A DNA stretch of 38,750 bases. Origin: an uncultured Lachnospiraceae bacterium. Lineage in GTDB: Bacteria; Bacillota; Clostridia; Lachnospirales; Lachnospiraceae. The position numbers were made by a program, and so were the translations under genes. This document shows positions 23,976 through 33,200 of the stretch, in pieces. Under the pieces are notes generated by a model. The model did no database searches. It saw only the letters and a list, made by a program, of their open reading frames with translations, and had not been told where the DNA came from. The stretch's first letter is position 1, and the number at the start of each line of letters is the position of its first letter. Where the stretch lies: contig CAJUIS010000023.1 in assembly GCA_910586645.1 (NCBI GenBank), positions 1 to 38,750 of the forward strand, read 5' to 3'.

Positions 23976-25457
23976 TTACCCCTGACTTTTTGTATCCAGT
24001 TCAAACCAAAATTCCACGCCGTTGGCATGGTTGATCACACCGCATTCCCTGTGAAACGAATCCATAATCGCCTTTACAATGGAAAGCCCTATGCCGCTGC
24101 CTCCATATTCTCTCGTTCTGGCTTTGTCTACTTTATAGAATTTAATCCAGATCCTGTCCAGATCCTCTGCGGGGATCTGGCTGCCCGTATTAAAAACGCT
24201 GATGCGGACGTAATCTTCCATCTGCGTATATTTGATGTCGATGCGCTTTGGTTCTTTTACATGATGAATCGCGTTGCTCAGATAATTCGTCATCACTTCT
24301 TCCACCTTAAACTCATCCGCCCAGACATACATCGGCATATCTGTGTGAAATGTCAGATGAATCTCATTTTGTTTTAAAAGAATGGAGGACGACTGAATCA
24401 CGCCCCGAATCAGCTCCGTCATGTCAAACCGCTCCATGGTTACAAGATCGTTTCCAAATTCCAGCTGATTTAGCGTCAGAAGCTTCTTTACCATCTGATT
24501 CATCTTATCCGCTTCATCCATGATGACTTCGCAATAAAAATTCCTGCTCTCTTCATCTTCATTGATGCACTCCTGCAGCCCTTCCGCATAACCCTGTATC
24601 AGCGCAAGCGGCGTCTTTAATTCATGGGAGACATTGGATAAAAATTCTTTGCGCATTTCGTCAATCTGCGTCTTTTTCTCTATGTCAATCTGAAGCTCGT
24701 TATTCGCGCTCTTTAACTCGGAAATTGTCTTTTCCAGCGTAAGGGAAAGCTGGTTGATATGTCCGCCCAGCTGATCGATTTCATTTTTTCCCTTTCCCTG
24801 GTATTTGACATTAAAGTCCAGATCCGTCATTCTTCTGGAAATTTCTGAAAGTTCAAGAATCGGTTTGGCGATTTTCCTGGATGCAAATATACTGATGATT
24901 CCGCCCAGGATCACCGCCAGAATTCCCGCGTATGCCAGAAAACGATTTGAAATCACAGCGCTCTCCCGTATGCTCTCCAATGCGGTGCGCATCAAAATCA
25001 AATTGCCGTCCGACAATGTCCCCCACAAAACCAGATATTCAGAACCCATTCTGGCGTCCGCCTGCCGTTCCAGCACATAACTGTTTGTCTTTTTTAAAAT
25101 TTCGGTGGAAGTTTCCTGTGAACTGCCAAACAGTACGTCCATAAACTGCCTTGTCAGCGCTTTTGTATCATTTACAGACGCACGGACAACAGAGCCGTCT
25201 GAGCTGATAATCAAAATAGATATATTGCCGTTTGCGCATATTTTCTCAAACCCGACGTCAAAGCCGGCACTGCTTAAAGCGTCTTTTTCACTTTCCGCGT
25301 TAATTGTGGCATACCCTTCCAGCATGGCGTTCTGCTTATTGTAAGTGTAATAATATTCCAAAAACGTCGTATTTAAAAACCAGCACAAAAGCACCGCCCC
25401 GGCCACCAAAGCCAGTATTGTCCCTGTATACTGCAGGGTAAGAGAGCGTTTTTTCAT
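23976..25457 (-). CDS. Membrane sensor histidine kinase (HAMP-HisKA-HATPase)
   Basis: The 493-residue product begins MKKRSLTLQYTGTILALVAG; the frame is open to 25649 but the ATG at 25457 starts at the first transmembrane helix. Layout: TM1 about 8-30, extracellular sensor about 31-165, TM2 about 172-192, HAMP about 193-245, HisKA with NVSHELKTPLALIQGYAEGL (His278), HATPase with NYLSNA (Asn391) and GGSGIGLS. It resembles the kinases that directly follow VanR/PhoP-type regulators in clostridia, but here it follows a terminator and two surface-protein genes. Its probable partner is the regulator at 34908-35591. Confidence 0.93.
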   Translation of the reverse strand: MKKRSLTLQYTGTILALVAGAVLLCWFLNTTFLEYYYTYNKQNAMLEGYATINAESEKDALSSAGFDVGFEKICANGNISILIISSDGSVVRASVNDTKALTRQFMDVLFGSSQETSTEILKKTNSYVLERQADARMGSEYLVLWGTLSDGNLILMRTALESIRESAVISNRFLAYAGILAVILGGIISIFASRKIAKPILELSEISRRMTDLDFNVKYQGKGKNEIDQLGGHINQLSLTLEKTISELKSANNELQIDIEKKTQIDEMRKEFLSNVSHELKTPLALIQGYAEGLQECINEDEESRNFYCEVIMDEADKMNQMVKKLLTLNQLEFGNDLVTMERFDMTELIRGVIQSSSILLKQNEIHLTFHTDMPMYVWADEFKVEEVMTNYLSNAIHHVKEPKRIDIKYTQMEDYVRISVFNTGSQIPAEDLDRIWIKFYKVDKARTREYGGSGIGLSIVKAIMDSFHRECGVINHANGVEFWFELDTKSQG

Positions 25458-25498
25458 CCGATCACCCCGAATTTCCTCTTTTTTTCCGCCTGTAAAAC

Positions 25499-25527
25499 AT
25501 CTTAACGCTTCCGGCGCAAAAAGTCCA
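25499..25527 (-). promoter_or_regulatory. Candidate promoter for the sensor kinase gene
   Basis: On the minus strand: -35 TGGACT (25522-25527, four of six consensus), 17-base spacer, -10 TAAGAT (25499-25504, four of six). It lies after the terminator at 25588-25640 and would give the kinase its own transcription start. It is a weak candidate. Confidence 0.4.
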
Positions 25528-25587
25528 TTTCTTTTTCGCAGACGGCGTCCCCCCAATGCTGCAAATATCATCCTAGTATCCGGACAT

Positions 25588-25640
25588 AAAAAAGAAAAAC
25601 AGGCAAAAGAGGATGCTGATCCTGCTCTTTGCCTGTTTTT
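25588..25640. terminator. Intrinsic terminator after the CHAP-cohesin gene (bidirectional)
   Basis: A long stem with one bulged A: AAAAACAGGCAAAAGAG (25595-25611) pairs with CTCTTTGCCTGTTTTT (25625-25640). On the minus strand it is followed by a run of T with few interruptions (toward 25588) and it lies 12 bases after the stop of the giant gene. It should stop transcription of the surface-protein operon before the kinase. Confidence 0.85.
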
Positions 25641-25651
25641 ACAGATCAAAT

Positions 25652-28600
25652 CTATCGCTTTACTGTAATCTTTACTGTCTTTTTCTTCCCGCTTCCATCC
25701 GTGGCTTTTGCCGTAATCTTAACTTTTCCTTTCGCCCCTTTTGCAGCCGTCACTTTACCGGACGGAGATACTTTTGCAATCTTTGGTTTGTCAGACGTCC
25801 ATACGACTTTTTTATTTGCCGCGCCTTTCGTGGTTTTTACAACTGCTTTCAGATGGATGGACTTTCCTGCCTTTACTGTTTTTTTGCCGCTGATCTGAAT
25901 GGACTTTACCGCTCCCTTCATAGAGCGGAGCGTAATTTTTAAAGGACTCCCGCTTCCGTCCTTCCTTACTGCAGTAATCACCGCCTTCTTGCCGCCGGAA
26001 TTTTTCCTGAATCTGACGACTCCGTTCTGATTGACAGACGCGATTTTGGGACTGCCGGACGTCCACGTAAACTGCGCATTGCTCAAACTGCTTCCGTCAG
26101 AGCCGGTTACTTTTAATTTCACTTTTTTGCCGGCCGCTATTTTTACAGAAGAAGTTTCCGTCTCTAAGTGATACGCTGTCTTAACGGCGGAAACATTATC
26201 TTTCTGCGCAGGATCCGGTACAGGATCTTTCCCTGTATCGTCTTCCTGTCCAAAAGCGTCCGATGTCACCGTAACGGCACAGACTGCCGTCTTCCCCTGA
26301 ATCTCTGCCGTTATCCTGGCCGTCCCCTTCTTCAATGCACGAATCTGTCCAACGTCAGACACTGCCGCCACTTCCGCATCGGAAGATTCCCAGATCACCG
26401 TTTTGTCTGTCGCATCAGGAGGCGTCACATTTGCTTCCAGTTCAGCCACATCGCCGCCCGCCAGTGTAAGCTTTGTCTGATTCAGTTCCATGCCGTCCGC
26501 CAAAACTTCCTCCAATGGAACCGATACATATATTGTGTCCGACTCGCCGTAATGGCTCTTTTCCGCTCCGTCGTAACAGCTTGCAACGGCAGCCGAAACA
26601 GGATATTCTCCCGCGTCCGCTCCGTTTTTTAACCAAAATTTCAGTTCTGCGAGCGTTCCGTCCGCTGTGGATTCCGTATCTGCAGCCCATTCCAGAAGCG
26701 CCGTATTTTCCGGGTTCCGCGTCAGTGGGCCAGGCGCGGCCGCTCCATTTTTCACCTCAATCAGTTCCATGCTGTCCGCATCATAATTTACATAAACGCC
26801 AAGCGCAGCCACACCTGGATTTTCATCTATTCTGACAGCCATTGTAACAATACGATCCCGTACCTCTGACACCTCTGTCAAAGACAGTTTCACATCATTG
26901 GCAAAATAGGGTTCCCCATTCGAACCGATTGCCTTTGACGGGTCATAGCCTAATTTTACTGTGTGATCTGACAGATACTGATTTAACCGAATGATATCTC
27001 TTCCGTCAATTATGCCGTCTCCGTTCACATCCGCTGCCTTTTCGTCAAAATTCCCGGAGCCTTTGCCCAGAATAATATACTCGCGAATGGCCTGCACGTC
27101 CTCTTCATTAATCTTCCCGTCGCTGTTGACGTCGCCGTAGCTTGCCGTATCGACATAGACTTTGCCTTCCACTGCTCTTACTGCAACTTCCCGCTCATTT
27201 TCGTTATAACATACTAAAGAATCCGCAACGATTCCGATTGCGGTTTCCGCCGAGCCATCTTCCAATGAAATATCCGGTTTTACGCGAAATGTAACGGTTC
27301 CCATCTCTTCCTGCGTCGCGCTTCCGGTCGTCACATCATTTGCAGAGTCCCACATGATGACGTCATCCATCATAAACAAATGGTTCTCCATCCGATTCTC
27401 TGCACTCAAAAGCTCAAGGGCTTTCGTATCATACTTAAGCTTTAACATCATAAAGCTAAAGCCCGGATTTTTCGTAAGCTTAATACCTACCTGTATCTCT
27501 CCTCCGGGAACTGCATCCGCCACATCTCCAAATGTAACGACTGCTATGTTTTCCATTGGCTGCTCTTTCACTGTCACCTCAAAAGACGCTGTTTTTCCTC
27601 CATATGTCACTGTAAGCGTCTGCGCCCCTGCTTTTTTACTCTCATATCCGGACACGGTATAATTAGAAGTTACGGTTTCCGTTTTTCCATTTGTATAAGT
27701 AAGGTTTAATATCATCCCTTCCGTATTCAATTCTTCACCATATTCATACATTGTTTTACGCGGAGGCTGATTTACGGAAACAGAAGCAAGATCGTTCACC
27801 GTCTTATCCCATACCGCATACAGTGTGACCGTCTCATTTTCGTTATAATCGCCGCCGCTTTCATATAAAACCTTTTCGCTTTTTGGAAAAAGCCCCCATC
27901 CTTTAAATATATAACCGTCTCTGACCGGTTTGTCCTCTGACAGCGTAAGCGTTTCTCCAAACGTCTTTGTCTGATCCTGCGGCGCGCCGGTTCCTCCGTT
28001 CGCATTATAAGACACGGTATAGGCATTTGCCTGCCAGCGTGCGTAAATGCCGCTTAAATTTTCATCCAATTCTTTTCCCGCTTCAATTTTTTGTCCGTCC
28101 TGTTCGACATCATACCATCCTGCAAATGTATATCCTGTCCGTTCCGGCGCCTTCGGGAAATTGGCTTCTGTAAAACTTGCTTTTCCATACTGTGCGTAAA
28201 GCGTTACGTCTGCATTTGGGGTATAACTCGCTCCGGCGTTCACCGTGGCTCCTGTTCCGTCCTGTTTTGTATTCCAGGAAAGGAATTTCCTCTCTAAAAT
28301 AATACCTTCCTGCGTTTTCGCCTCTTCCATTCCGTTTGTAACAGAAACAGGCTGCATCCTGCCGCACAGAGATTCTGCCGCTTTTACGGCTTCTTCATAC
28401 GTCTGAGCCTGTATATCCGGAGCTTTTTCTCCTCCGTTTGCATCATACGTAATATAATAGGTATTTTTTCTCCATACGGCATACAGTGTGACGCTTACAT
28501 TTGCAGAATATTTACTGCCGCTTGCGTAAAGGTCATACCCCTTTGCATCTGTCCATCCTGCAAACCTGTATCCCGTCCGCTTAAGCGTTGTATCGCTTAA

Positions 28601-30202
28601 AGTAATCTCTGTTCCCTTATTTGCCGTCTGCGCCGCAGGAGGATTTCCTGTGCCGCCGTTTGCGTCATATTTCACCGTATACTGGTCAATCAATGCCGAG
28701 CTGTCGATCCATCCGCAGCGAAAGCCTACGTCAGCCGGATAAATAATCTGGCTCATACTGCCGCTTTTTGCGATAACAGTTACATTATCTCCCACGTCAA
28801 CCCATCCTACTTCAACGGCCTGATTTGATTTATAATACGTCTTTGTATATTTCGGCGCTTTCAGAGAATACGGCTCAATATTAGCTGCACTGAAATCAGA
28901 AAATTTTCCATACACCGTCTGCGTCTTTCCATAAAAAGGACAGGTAAACCTGCACCAGCCATTCGTATAGACCTCCTGAATTACGCAGTCGTCATTTACA
29001 TAAACATGCCCTACATAAGAACCGTTTATGGCAGTATAGGCATTTACCGCACTGTTGGAATCCGACAAAATTCTGCATTTGAAATTGATTGGGTATTTTG
29101 TATTCCTCGTAGGCGCTAAAGCAGGCGGATCCGAATTGGGAGACAGTTTTGCCCACCCAAGCTCATAATATCCTTTCCCCGACATCGGCATGAAAACCTG
29201 AGTGGCAGAACCGGACGTTCCAATTGTCAGACAGCTATCTCCCGGATAAATCCTGTATATGTGCGCGCTTAAGTTTGGTTTACTGTACAGATTAATATAA
29301 TCAGAAGATTTATAGCTTCCAATTGCCGCAGTCGGCGACTGAATAAAATTACTGATCTTCGTAAAACCCACCCGGGAGCTTCCGTCATTCCACGGACAAG
29401 TCACCTTGCACCAGCCGTTCGTATATAATTCATGAACGGTACATTCATCCGTCGGATAAATATTTCCAATTTTGGTTGTCAAATTCGATTGAAAAAGCCC
29501 TGCATTTCCGGTTATGCAAGTATATCCTTTAAATCCTTTTACAGCATTATATTTGGCATCCTCCTGAAAAGAAGTTGGAACCGGACCGATTGTCCCTGAC
29601 GAACCGGAGCCGTAATTCGGCGTTACAAACCCCCATAACCATCCGGATGATAAAGAACAACTGCTTGCGTGCACTCCATGAGGATTTGTCTCTGTATTAT
29701 TCCCATCAATGTAATACACTCTGCCCTGGTAAGAATACTCTACAATACCTATATGCTGACTGGCATTCGGGCCAAAAAATACAATGTCTCCGCATTTCGG
29801 GCTATAACCGGAACCTTTTAAATGACTAACGCCGCCTGCGTTGATCAGACGGTTTTTCATATCTGTCGTATTTGCCGTCTTTGGAATAATGCTTGTTGGA
29901 ATTTTCGCCTGATTGGCACACCATGATACAAATGCCGCGCACCATGCATACTTTGCCGCCACTCCGTTATTGTTGACGCGTCTTCCATAATACCAGTCAT
30001 TGTACATAATATCATCGGAATTGCTGCTTCTTTCTTTTATTCCAAGCTGGCTCTTTGCTATTAATACAAGGTTTTCCGACTGACTTGCCGCATGAACTTC
30101 AACTGCCGGCACATATATGGCGATACAATTCACAAGCATGAAAAAAACCAACGCATGAACCATATGCCTTTTTATTCTTTGGTTCCAATCTTTTTCCTTC
30201 AT
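25652..30202 (-). CDS. Giant secreted CHAP-amidase protein with cohesin-dockerin-cohesin block
   Basis: The 1516-residue product carries a signal peptide (1-38) and then: CHAP/amidase-type domain about 43-195 (Cys88 in YAWCAAFVSWC, His150 in SQHIGIVEY); SH3-like repeats about 215-505, two with the phrase YTNGWC; InlB/Flg_new-type repeats about 508-798 (YDANGGTG, GYTFAGW, LYAVW); an Ig-like domain about 803-878; cohesin-like domain 1 about 884-1017; a type I dockerin about 1023-1085 with two Ca-binding loops (DVNSDGKINEED, DVNGDGIIDGRD); cohesin-like domain 2 about 1100-1228; and three Big_2-type Ig domains 1232-1516, the last two Lys-rich. No LPXTG motif or transmembrane anchor. Likely a peptidoglycan-cleaving or cell-wall-bound surface protein. 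GGGGGGAG precedes the ATG; 12 bases after the partner gene, one operon. Confidence 0.88.
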   Translation of the reverse strand: MKEKDWNQRIKRHMVHALVFFMLVNCIAIYVPAVEVHAASQSENLVLIAKSQLGIKERSSNSDDIMYNDWYYGRRVNNNGVAAKYAWCAAFVSWCANQAKIPTSIIPKTANTTDMKNRLINAGGVSHLKGSGYSPKCGDIVFFGPNASQHIGIVEYSYQGRVYYIDGNNTETNPHGVHASSCSLSSGWLWGFVTPNYGSGSSGTIGPVPTSFQEDAKYNAVKGFKGYTCITGNAGLFQSNLTTKIGNIYPTDECTVHELYTNGWCKVTCPWNDGSSRVGFTKISNFIQSPTAAIGSYKSSDYINLYSKPNLSAHIYRIYPGDSCLTIGTSGSATQVFMPMSGKGYYELGWAKLSPNSDPPALAPTRNTKYPINFKCRILSDSNSAVNAYTAINGSYVGHVYVNDDCVIQEVYTNGWCRFTCPFYGKTQTVYGKFSDFSAANIEPYSLKAPKYTKTYYKSNQAVEVGWVDVGDNVTVIAKSGSMSQIIYPADVGFRCGWIDSSALIDQYTVKYDANGGTGNPPAAQTANKGTEITLSDTTLKRTGYRFAGWTDAKGYDLYASGSKYSANVSVTLYAVWRKNTYYITYDANGGEKAPDIQAQTYEEAVKAAESLCGRMQPVSVTNGMEEAKTQEGIILERKFLSWNTKQDGTGATVNAGASYTPNADVTLYAQYGKASFTEANFPKAPERTGYTFAGWYDVEQDGQKIEAGKELDENLSGIYARWQANAYTVSYNANGGTGAPQDQTKTFGETLTLSEDKPVRDGYIFKGWGLFPKSEKVLYESGGDYNENETVTLYAVWDKTVNDLASVSVNQPPRKTMYEYGEELNTEGMILNLTYTNGKTETVTSNYTVSGYESKKAGAQTLTVTYGGKTASFEVTVKEQPMENIAVVTFGDVADAVPGGEIQVGIKLTKNPGFSFMMLKLKYDTKALELLSAENRMENHLFMMDDVIMWDSANDVTTGSATQEEMGTVTFRVKPDISLEDGSAETAIGIVADSLVCYNENEREVAVRAVEGKVYVDTASYGDVNSDGKINEEDVQAIREYIILGKGSGNFDEKAADVNGDGIIDGRDIIRLNQYLSDHTVKLGYDPSKAIGSNGEPYFANDVKLSLTEVSEVRDRIVTMAVRIDENPGVAALGVYVNYDADSMELIEVKNGAAAPGPLTRNPENTALLEWAADTESTADGTLAELKFWLKNGADAGEYPVSAAVASCYDGAEKSHYGESDTIYVSVPLEEVLADGMELNQTKLTLAGGDVAELEANVTPPDATDKTVIWESSDAEVAAVSDVGQIRALKKGTARITAEIQGKTAVCAVTVTSDAFGQEDDTGKDPVPDPAQKDNVSAVKTAYHLETETSSVKIAAGKKVKLKVTGSDGSSLSNAQFTWTSGSPKIASVNQNGVVRFRKNSGGKKAVITAVRKDGSGSPLKITLRSMKGAVKSIQISGKKTVKAGKSIHLKAVVKTTKGAANKKVVWTSDKPKIAKVSPSGKVTAAKGAKGKVKITAKATDGSGKKKTVKITVKR

Positions 30203-30214
30203 GATCGCTCCCCC

Positions 30215-33200
30215 CTAATTTATCTGAATCTTTATACTTCCCTTTTTTCCGCTGCCGTCTGTCGCATACGCAGTGATTCTTACTTTTTTTCCTTTTCCCG
30301 CTTTTTTCGTTTTCACAACTCCCTTTTTTGAAACTGCAGCATACCGGGGATTTGAACTTTTCCAGAGCACCGTTTTATTTGCGCCCTTTTCCGCCTTCAC
30401 TTTCGCTTTCAGCTTTACGGATTTTCCTGCTTTACAGCTCTTTTTTCCGGCAATCTGCACCTTTTTTACAGCTCCTTTCATCACCTTAAGCTTCAGGCGC
30501 GCCGTCTGCCCCTTACTGTCAGAAGCCGTAATCACCACAGATTTTCCTCCGGCCTTTTTTTTCACGGAAACTATCCCGGCGGAATTAACGGAAGCCGCCT
30601 TTAAATCGGAAGACTGAAAACGAAGCCCAAAAACCCCGGCTGTTCCCGCCGCTGTCACAACTTCCAGTTTTACTTTCTTCCCCGCCGCAATTTTATTGGA
30701 GCCTGTGGAAGAAACAAGTGAAAAAGGAAGCGTCTCCTCCGTCTGTTCTTCCGGCTTTTTATCTTCCGGTTTCCCGTCCTCCGGCTTCTCATTTTCCGGA
30801 TCTTTTCCCCCATCTTCTTTGTCGACGATATTTTCGTCAATTACATGAAAATTCTCAACAACCTTTTCTCCTCCGGCAACTCCAAGCGTCATGGAGGAAC
30901 CAATGACATTCCCGATATAATTCATTGATTTATACTGTTCTGTTTCGTCGGAAGAATAAAATTCCGCTCTTACATCCGTCGCGTCTCCTTCCACCCGCAC
31001 GATATTTGTCTTGCTGCTGTCATCTACGTGTACAAAAACACTGGATGCCGATGTGCCGACCGCGAGCATCCGATCCACATCGCACATGGTAAGCTGCATC
31101 TGGCCAATACTCTGATCTGTATTTTTCACAATGTATTCATCTGCGGGCAGATAGATCAGCGGCTGTATTTTGGATTTGTCATAACCGCCGTCCGATGTGG
31201 CGCATACCGGATAGTATTCAAAAATTTCTTCATTCTCCGACTTAAGCTCTCCATCCTCAAGCACAGCCAGTTCGGCTCCGTTTTTGTCGCAGATAACGGC
31301 GTTCGCCGTATTCATCGTCATAATATTTTTCTCTGACGGCGTTTTATCTCCAAGGCTGCGGTTCAGCCATACTTTGACAAAACTGTCATAACTGATATAA
31401 CTGATGGTACAGCCTGAATCCCGGCTTGTTTCTGACGACCAGACCATGCTCTGCGCCGGGCTGCTGCCGTCATAACGCCAGCCGGTATATGTGCCGTTTT
31501 CTTTTGTAAGCGTGATATATTTCTGTATGCCGGGATGATTGCAGTCATAGACATAAATTCTTTGTTCCGTACCGCTGACATCCTCTATGCGGTATCCCGT
31601 CACCGCATGCGCGCCCTGCGGCCCGCTGCTGTCGAGCACAATAATGACTGCGGAATCTTTTTCCATTGCGTCCTCTAATGCGCTGCACATACGGCTGATT
31701 TTTCCCTTGTTGGACTTTCTGATAATCGCAGACACCGTTTCATCCACCTGTGATACCTGCATCATCTCAATAAAATCAAGGAGCGACATACGGATATTGC
31801 TTTTCCGGTTATAATCATTCAGTTCCAGTTCTTTTATCAGGGAAGCCTTGTCATTAAATCCCTCTACCTCAATATCATCCCTGCTATCATTAAACATAAT
31901 GCTTGTCGCAGACATTCCATAACAATTCCCGCTCCATTTCCCAAATTCTTTCGTCCAGTAATCATAGTATCCTTTTGCCCGCGGCGTATTTCCCCATAAC
32001 TTCGTAAAAATGCTTTCTTCATCAATAATATAATCATCCGAATATCCGAAGTCTTTTCTTGTATTGCCGAACTGATAAGTAAAACGATTGAAGCCATCCT
32101 CAGAATCCCCATCGCCTTCTTTTTGCCCAATTACAAATGTCCTGGTAAGCGAACCGGTATAAGGACTTTTTCCTGTAATTTTAACTGTGGCCGTTCCCGC
32201 GCTTACATTATTTTCATAAGATACGTCATAATAAGCCGCGTTCAGCGGTATATAGGAACCGTCTTTCTGAATTTCCCGAGTTACATGGACGTCGGGCGTT
32301 TTTGCCTTTCCGTCTGCAATATAACTGTCTTTCGGAAGCTCTTCTTTATATTTTTTCCCATCCGCCGACAACAGGACATTCCAGCCGCTTATATCCTTAG
32401 GGCCAATAAAAAAATGGATATGCCAGGAGCCATAGCCTTCGTATTTTCCGATCCCGGTCACAAGTATCGTAGCTTTTCCAGGCTCTTTGTTATTCGTATA
32501 CGTCAGCCGGTAATCTAAGTTTTCTGTCAGAGTATCGCCCATGGTTCTCCCGTCATATAATACAATCTCCGGCTTTGGGCAGATTTCTTCGCCGGTATAA
32601 TCATAATCGGCGCCAAATCCCATGGCTGCCGTCAGATCGGAAAATCCATGAATCAAAAAATACCGTTCTATCGTATCTTTATAAGGATATTTTCCTGTAA
32701 TTGAAATCTTTGCGTATTTCGCCTTGTTTTTGCTGTCATAAATTCCGCCGTAACAACTGTAGCAGTCCGGATCAAAGGACGGATTGATATTATTTGTACA
32801 GGAAACCGCATAATCTATTCCTTCCGTCAGCCGCTTTCCTTCATAAGTAACCGTAAATTCCGGACACTGCGGCTGTCCGGTGTAATAATGTTCCCTTGAG
32901 CTTGTAAAAACAAACGACGCGTCTTCTAACGATTTATAGCCTTCTAACGTTTGATCTCCATTATAAATTTTTTCATCTTCCGTTCCGTCAGAGCATACTG
33001 TCCCCGCATAGCTGTATTGATCTGACGAAAGATCAAGATTTAACGCAGGCCGCATACCATGCGAAGACTGAAAAACGACTGTGCCAAAACCACTGGCCCT
33101 GCCAAAGTAATCAACATACGAGGCATAACTTGGATACTTGCCCGGCGAACGAAGCCACCATGAACAATAACCGTCTTTTTCAGCGGTCATATTTCCGCTC

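Noticed and set aside
25458..25649. N-terminal extension of the sensor kinase frame by 64 codons
   Set aside because: It would be a Cys/Arg-rich stretch before the first transmembrane helix, includes part of the gap next to a terminator, and the ATG at 25457 fits the family start.
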